From Symbiodinium microadriaticum (lineage: Eukaryota; Sar; Dinophyceae; Suessiales; Symbiodiniaceae): a stretch of DNA of 64,000 nt. The notes under the pieces are model-generated. The model had not been told where the DNA came from. It worked only from the letters and a program-made list of their open reading frames with translations, and did not search any database. Both the position numbers and the translations under genes were made by a program. The stretch covers positions 349,859 through 413,858 of the forward strand of contig LSRX01000430.1 of NCBI GenBank assembly GCA_001939145.1, in the 5' to 3' direction. Shown here piece by piece: positions 59,740-64,000 of the stretch; the stretch's first letter is position 1; the number at the start of each line of letters is the position of its first letter.

Positions 59740-61014
59740 CTAGGCTGGTTTCCAGAGCGATTGCACGTAGGCAGCCTCTTCAGGCTCAGGTTCCATCCGA
59801 GTGATAAGCTTTCGCATGTCTTCCTGCAGCGGCGCTTCGAATTCCATCTGCTCTCCAGTGACAGGGTGTGCGAAAGCGAGGCGGAAGGCGTGCAACATAG
59901 GTCGTGTCGCCAATCCCGCATATCGCCGGTTAAGATGCTCCCAGCCATAGGAAGCATCCCCAAGGATTGGAGAATGCTCTTCGGCCAAGTGGACGCGAAT
60001 TTGGTGCGTCCTTCCCGTGCGAGGCTTTACCTCGAGGAGTATAAGATCCCGGTTGTCCCTCGCGAGCCCTCGCACAAGACTGACAGAAGGGCGTCCTCCA
60101 CAGTCTTTTGCAACTGCAGCCATGCGACGGCGGTCCTTTTTGGAGCGCCCTATAGGGATGTCCACAAAATGGCCCCCACCACGAGAATGGCCGAAGAAGT
60201 ACTTCCTTCCTCCAACGGAGATGACGAGGTAGGTCTTTTGAACTTCTCTGCGCGAGAAGGCCTGACTTAGAGTCGAAAAGGCCTGGGATGTCTTTGCCAC
60301 CGCAATGACACCCGAGGTTCCAACATCCAGGCGATGCACAATTCCCGGGCGAAACTTGGCTGCTGGACCAGGCGATGCTGAAGGCAAGCCGTCCTGCGAG
60401 GATCGAAACCCAAGATGGTGAAGCACTGCATTCACCAGTGTCCCATTCCAATGCCCAGGGGCTGGGTGCACAACAAGACCAGCTGGCTTGTTGACTATGA
60501 GAATGTGGTCATCCTCGTGCAAAATGTCTAAGTCCATTGGCTCTGGTTTCATGGGAAGGGTACTTTCATCCAGGAGGAACCGAACATCCACCACATCACC
60601 TGGGTGATATTCTCGGAAGGACTTTTTGCGGACGCGGCCGTTGACCTGGACAGCACCCTGACGGATTAGCGCCCCAAAGTAGCTGCGGGACTGCTCATAC
60701 TTTTCGGACAGCAAAACATCCAAACGTCGCTTCTCTCCATCGTCCAGCTCGAACTGTTCATGCTCCTCAGGACCATCTTCGGGTGAAAGAAGATCTTCAC
60801 GGGCAAAACGGACATACTCAGTTTTGAGTGCACGTCTCACGGTTCTGCTACATCTCTGAGCTGCAGCACCGGCAGCCAGCAGGGTGAATAGGCGAGGTCG
60901 CACAACATCGTGTCTCGACTGGCTTCTCACATTTCCGCTCTGAGAAGAGGACGAGGACAGCTGCTTCACCAGCCCATTGTGCGTCGTAAGATATGAAGGA
61001 GGCGCAAGCTGCAT
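59740..61014 (-). CDS. RluA/RluD-family pseudouridine synthase with organelle-type leader, intronless
   Basis: One uninterrupted frame of 424 residues runs from ATG 61014 to the stop at 59740. Residues 1-62 are Ser/Arg-rich with a hydrophobic patch (LFTLLAAGAAAQRC), like a plastid or mitochondrial leader. Residues 97-145 are an S4 RNA-binding domain (RRLDVLLSEKYEQSRSYFGA, AVQVNGRVRKKSF). The catalytic domain follows: HILIVNKPAGLVVHP at 170-184, HRLDVGTSG at 227-235 with the nucleophile Asp230, and later GRTHQIRVHLA and GDASYG. The enzyme converts specific uridines in large-subunit rRNA to pseudouridine, as RluD does in bacteria. With the leader, organelle rRNA is the likely target. The lack of introns contrasts with its neighbours and may reflect origin from a retroposed mRNA or from the plastid. 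Confidence 0.95.
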   Translation of the reverse strand: MQLAPPSYLTTHNGLVKQLSSSSSQSGNVRSQSRHDVVRPRLFTLLAAGAAAQRCSRTVRRALKTEYVRFAREDLLSPEDGPEEHEQFELDDGEKRRLDVLLSEKYEQSRSYFGALIRQGAVQVNGRVRKKSFREYHPGDVVDVRFLLDESTLPMKPEPMDLDILHEDDHILIVNKPAGLVVHPAPGHWNGTLVNAVLHHLGFRSSQDGLPSASPGPAAKFRPGIVHRLDVGTSGVIAVAKTSQAFSTLSQAFSRREVQKTYLVISVGGRKYFFGHSRGGGHFVDIPIGRSKKDRRRMAAVAKDCGGRPSVSLVRGLARDNRDLILLEVKPRTGRTHQIRVHLAEEHSPILGDASYGWEHLNRRYAGLATRPMLHAFRLAFAHPVTGEQMEFEAPLQEDMRKLITRMEPEPEEAAYVQSLWKPA

Positions 61015-61289
61015 TCTGTCACCTATCTTTCAGAGCTAGCAGCCACACACAGCCACCGCAGCAGGCATGAACGTCCACACCCAGCATGAAAAGACAGCCA
61101 AAAGCGCTGTCAATGCCGGCGATAGTTTGCACGAGAGCTCAACACAACGGACGACATGAACAGCAGGAACAAGCAACCTGGCGGTCCGAACTTTGTTGAC
61201 AGATGATCAGATGTCTCCTACACGCCCAGCCTAATGCATGCAGAGTCGCTGGCTTCACATCTGGTATTGTTCCTCAGCACGTTCGGCAG

Positions 61290-62530
61290 ATCAGAGACCG
61301 TGGCCGCTGTTCTCGTAGGCCAAGTAACGCAGGAACTCGCGAGCCAACCGCTCAAAGAGATGCATGTCCAGGGACATCAGGAAATTCGTATGAGCCTCTG
61401 CCGGCCAAGTGAGGGAAACAACAGGAAGCCGCTCGGCATATCGGACTGCAAAGTTTCCTAAGCTCCCTGCACTGTGTGAATGCGACTCTGTGGCCCAGTC
61501 AAGCGTGGACACTCGGATGGTGAGGAGCCTCGGTCAGGGAGCCAAGGAGTTCGCGTTTGTATGTCACATCGCGGGAGCGTGATAAACATGTATCTTGACA
61601 CTCTGAATCCGAAACTCGTTCATCTGCAGCTTGGATCTGCAACTCAGCTTCTAGTGAAAGCATCGTGCAAGTGCTCGCATCACTAAGCTGCCATGTCACT
61701 GCTCAAGTCGGAGATGGCGCAGGTCCGATTGAGCCGCAGCCACGTCACCTGCAATCAACGATGTGCTGCAACATGGCCAAGGGTTCCCACCGATGCATTC
61801 TATAGCATTCTCGCAACCGGCCTTCGAGCAAGACTTTGAGCTCTGTCTGACCACGTAGCAGACGTTGGTAGAAGGATGGCGTCATAAAGAGCTGACCTCA
61901 GTCTGCCTGCCCACTACTGTAGAGGCGTTTCATCGCATCCAGTCATTCTATGCTGCATGGCTGTGCTTAAGGCCTCGACCTCCTCCCGACCGCTGGGGAA
62001 GTTCGGAAAGCACCTCCATCGCAAAGTCTGTGGCTTACCGAATGTGAAATTTCAGGGGCTTCCGGCTCAGTTTGCGGCCTTTGATCGGCTGTTTCTGCTA
62101 GTCTGCCTGCCTACGGAATATGCTACATCAGTCGTCTATGTGCAACAAACGTGCATAATGTCGCTAGTGGAGCAGAGTGGCGGAAAATAAGATGACTCCT
62201 TGACAGGTCGAAGTTACACACGCAAGTGAAGGTTGGCCTGGCTGCTCAAGCCGCGTGTGAGCATCGTGCAGAGCCGAGTCAATCCGGCCTTCCTTACAAG
62301 CTCAGAAGGTCGCGCCGAGGAGCGACGAGTGCAAGCGGTGGACTGTGCAGATGGGTACAAGCAGCAGCATGCTGCATTCACTGTGTGTTCTACCCTGCTT
62401 CCCTTGACGGCCACATGTCCATCGCAACGCACTGCCTCTGTCTGGCCAAAGACCTAAGCATCCAGCAATACTCGCTGCTCGCCGATGTCGTTCAGCTTGC
62501 GCCGCAGCCTTCGCAGCAAACGATTTTTTG
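61290..62530 (-). CDS. Unidentified coiled-coil-like gene
   Basis: Minus-strand pieces: 62525-62460 (RLLRRLRRKLNDIGEQRVLL), 61690-61515 (TMLSLEAELQIQAADERVSD, then SRDVTYKRELLGSLTEAP) and 61450-61295 (RYAERLPVVSLTWPAEAHTN, SLDMHLFERLAREFLRYLAY). Charged helices suggest a coiled coil. 61700-62450 shows little coding character and could be intron. It lies just upstream of the pseudouridine synthase. No family recognised. Confidence 0.38.
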
Positions 62531-62990
62531 CCCCCGCATTGCAAGCCCAAGAGAGCACGGGTCTGGGCTGGGGTTTTCCCTAAAAAGTGTGGTAACACGA
62601 ACTGACTGAAGTGCTCGTGCTGTGTGCGCCGTGCGCAGGAAAATGGCTCCCCGCGCCCTGTCATTCACAGCTTTTGGTGCAAATCTGGTGCACGAGTCTT
62701 ATATGATTCCAGTACCTGGGGCAACGGATTTAGAGTGTGCTTGCGAGTCCCGCCAGGTGGGTTACATGGCGCAAATGCTGGCATCGCATGGTATAACTGT
62801 GGGGAAAAACCACAGGTTGGCGACTAGTTGCGACTTGTTTTTCTCAAGCATGCAAACGGGGCGCGCATTCAAGCCAAGCCTTTTGTGATCGCGGCGAAAA
62901 GTCTGCAAACTGCCGTTTTCGAGATGTTGCGAACAAGACTGGCACGCATGCATGCACACCTGCATCTGCATGGGAACATGTTGAACGCAG

Positions 62991-63040
62991 ACACACACAC
63001 ACACACACGCACACACATACATACACACACACACACACGG
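62991..63040. repeat. CA microsatellite
   Basis: About 50 bases of mostly CA dinucleotides. Confidence 0.95.
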
Positions 63041-63227
63041 GCGCAGGCAGACAGATGCGCACTCAAACACACAGCACGTCTGCACCTGGATTCGTCATGC
63101 TAATAATTGAGTGATGCATGATAAATGTCTTCCTGCATGCACTTCTTGTATGGTCCTTCGATTTGATGTTTTTGACCTCAGGCCGCAGATTTCTCCAGGC
63201 CGAGGCGATGGTGCTGAAAGTTTCCTA

Positions 63228-63720
63228 TTATGTCCTATTGCGGGCCAGAATAGAAAAACAATAGGAGTTTTTTTGTCTGGGCAGTAGGGAACCAATAGGA
63301 TTCCAATAGGACTTTAATAGGAAAAATAAGTCAAACAAAGGCCCAAAACAAGCCGTCGGGAGAGTGTAAAGGTGGGGGCGAGGGCCTCTACGAGGGGAGG
63401 GTTTGGCGGGAGGGGGGCCAGAGGGGTTCTGGGAGGAGGCTGCAGGGGAGCCATGCTTGGCCTCGCCACTGTATCACAGCTCAGTACAACAGCCCTCCTC
63501 AAGTCCTGTCGCCCGTAATGGTGCATCAACAATATACCAACAATATACCTGAACGTCGTACTTACTGGACTCAAGCAGAGTCCCAACCACAGTGCGGAAT
63601 GGCGTCTTGCTCTCGCATCTTGATAATCCCCCCATCGTTTGCAGAGCTACAGTAGAATACTTGAATGAATCAGTCAAATAAGGATCCTATTCTTTCCCTA
63701 TTTATCTCCTATTCGTGGAA
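63228..63720. repeat. Region bounded by inverted clusters of AATAGG/CCTATT words
   Basis: The left cluster (63228-63330) has two CCTATT words and then AATAGG at least four times (for example CCAATAGGATTCCAATAGGA). The right cluster (63682-63715) has CCTATT three times. About 350 bases of G-rich and ordinary sequence lie between. It may be a small non-autonomous element. Confidence 0.45.
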
Positions 63721-64000
63721 AACCCAATCATCTATTGAAGTTCTATGTTTTCACTATCGGAAGCTATTTGCAAGAATCGCAGTCTGCCCAATGTTGGACT
63801 TCGCAACCCGAAATGATCGAAATTGGAAACCAACAATCTGAAATTTATCGGCTGCGTCGTTTAGGGGGGCTGCCGTCAAGGGTCTCGTGGGCTATGTCAT
63901 GCGACAAAAAATCACGATCTGCGAGGGGTTCAGCTTGAATCGCTCTGCATCATGCCTGTTTAGTGAACAAATACAGCTCTTCACGTCGTAACTCTATCTG

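Larger units (their letters stand above)
62530..64000. other. No gene recognised; simple repeats
   Basis: Apart from the microsatellite and the AATAGG cluster listed separately, I see only short ambiguous frames. Confidence 0.4.

Noticed and set aside
59332..60270. A 312-codon plus-strand frame
   Set aside because: Largely antisense to the pseudouridine synthase.

Overview
The window looks like nuclear DNA of a dinoflagellate, most like Symbiodiniaceae or a relative. Most of it has mixed base composition, long non-coding stretches and many small exons. Introns that I could fix by matching conserved protein folds begin with GT, GC or GA and end in AG, often with short direct repeats across the junctions, which is a known dinoflagellate habit. 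I recognise no bacterial operons, RNA genes or CRISPR arrays. Because exons are short, many genes show only as conserved fragments, and several were found only by joining fragments from different frames.

Layout: (1) About 0.2-2.8 kb holds minus-strand exons of an unidentified gene. (2) 3.9-7.9 kb, plus strand, is one gene encoding about six tandem cyclic-nucleotide-binding-like modules. (3) 8.7-9.7 kb, plus strand, is a TMBIM/Bax-inhibitor-1 family membrane protein. (4) About 9.95-18.56 kb is a sharply AT-rich island. It contains an assembly gap, a degenerate GC-rich gag-like reading frame, 1.27 kb of ATATC satellite, a G-rich patch and a small inverted-repeat element. (5) From about 19.4 kb to the end, every gene I can orient is on the minus strand. 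In map order these are a J-domain protein, a cytochrome P450, several unidentified multi-exon genes, a kelch-like GPI-anchored surface protein, a Ulp1/SENP cysteine protease with a dead LINE retrotransposon just upstream, a pirin, more unidentified genes, and an intronless RluA-type pseudouridine synthase.

So the AT-rich island lies at a convergent strand switch between a plus-strand pair and a long minus-strand array. Published dinoflagellate Hi-C work places domain boundaries at convergent gene-array junctions, so the island could be a real boundary element. It could also be foreign or misassembled DNA, since it carries gaps and looks like a mutated, RIP-like AT isochore. A read-level check would decide.

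No pathway links the neighbouring genes. They are mixed housekeeping and signalling functions, as expected for dinoflagellate arrays in which position says little about function. Exon limits given as approximate were set by eye from protein homology and reading-frame logic.
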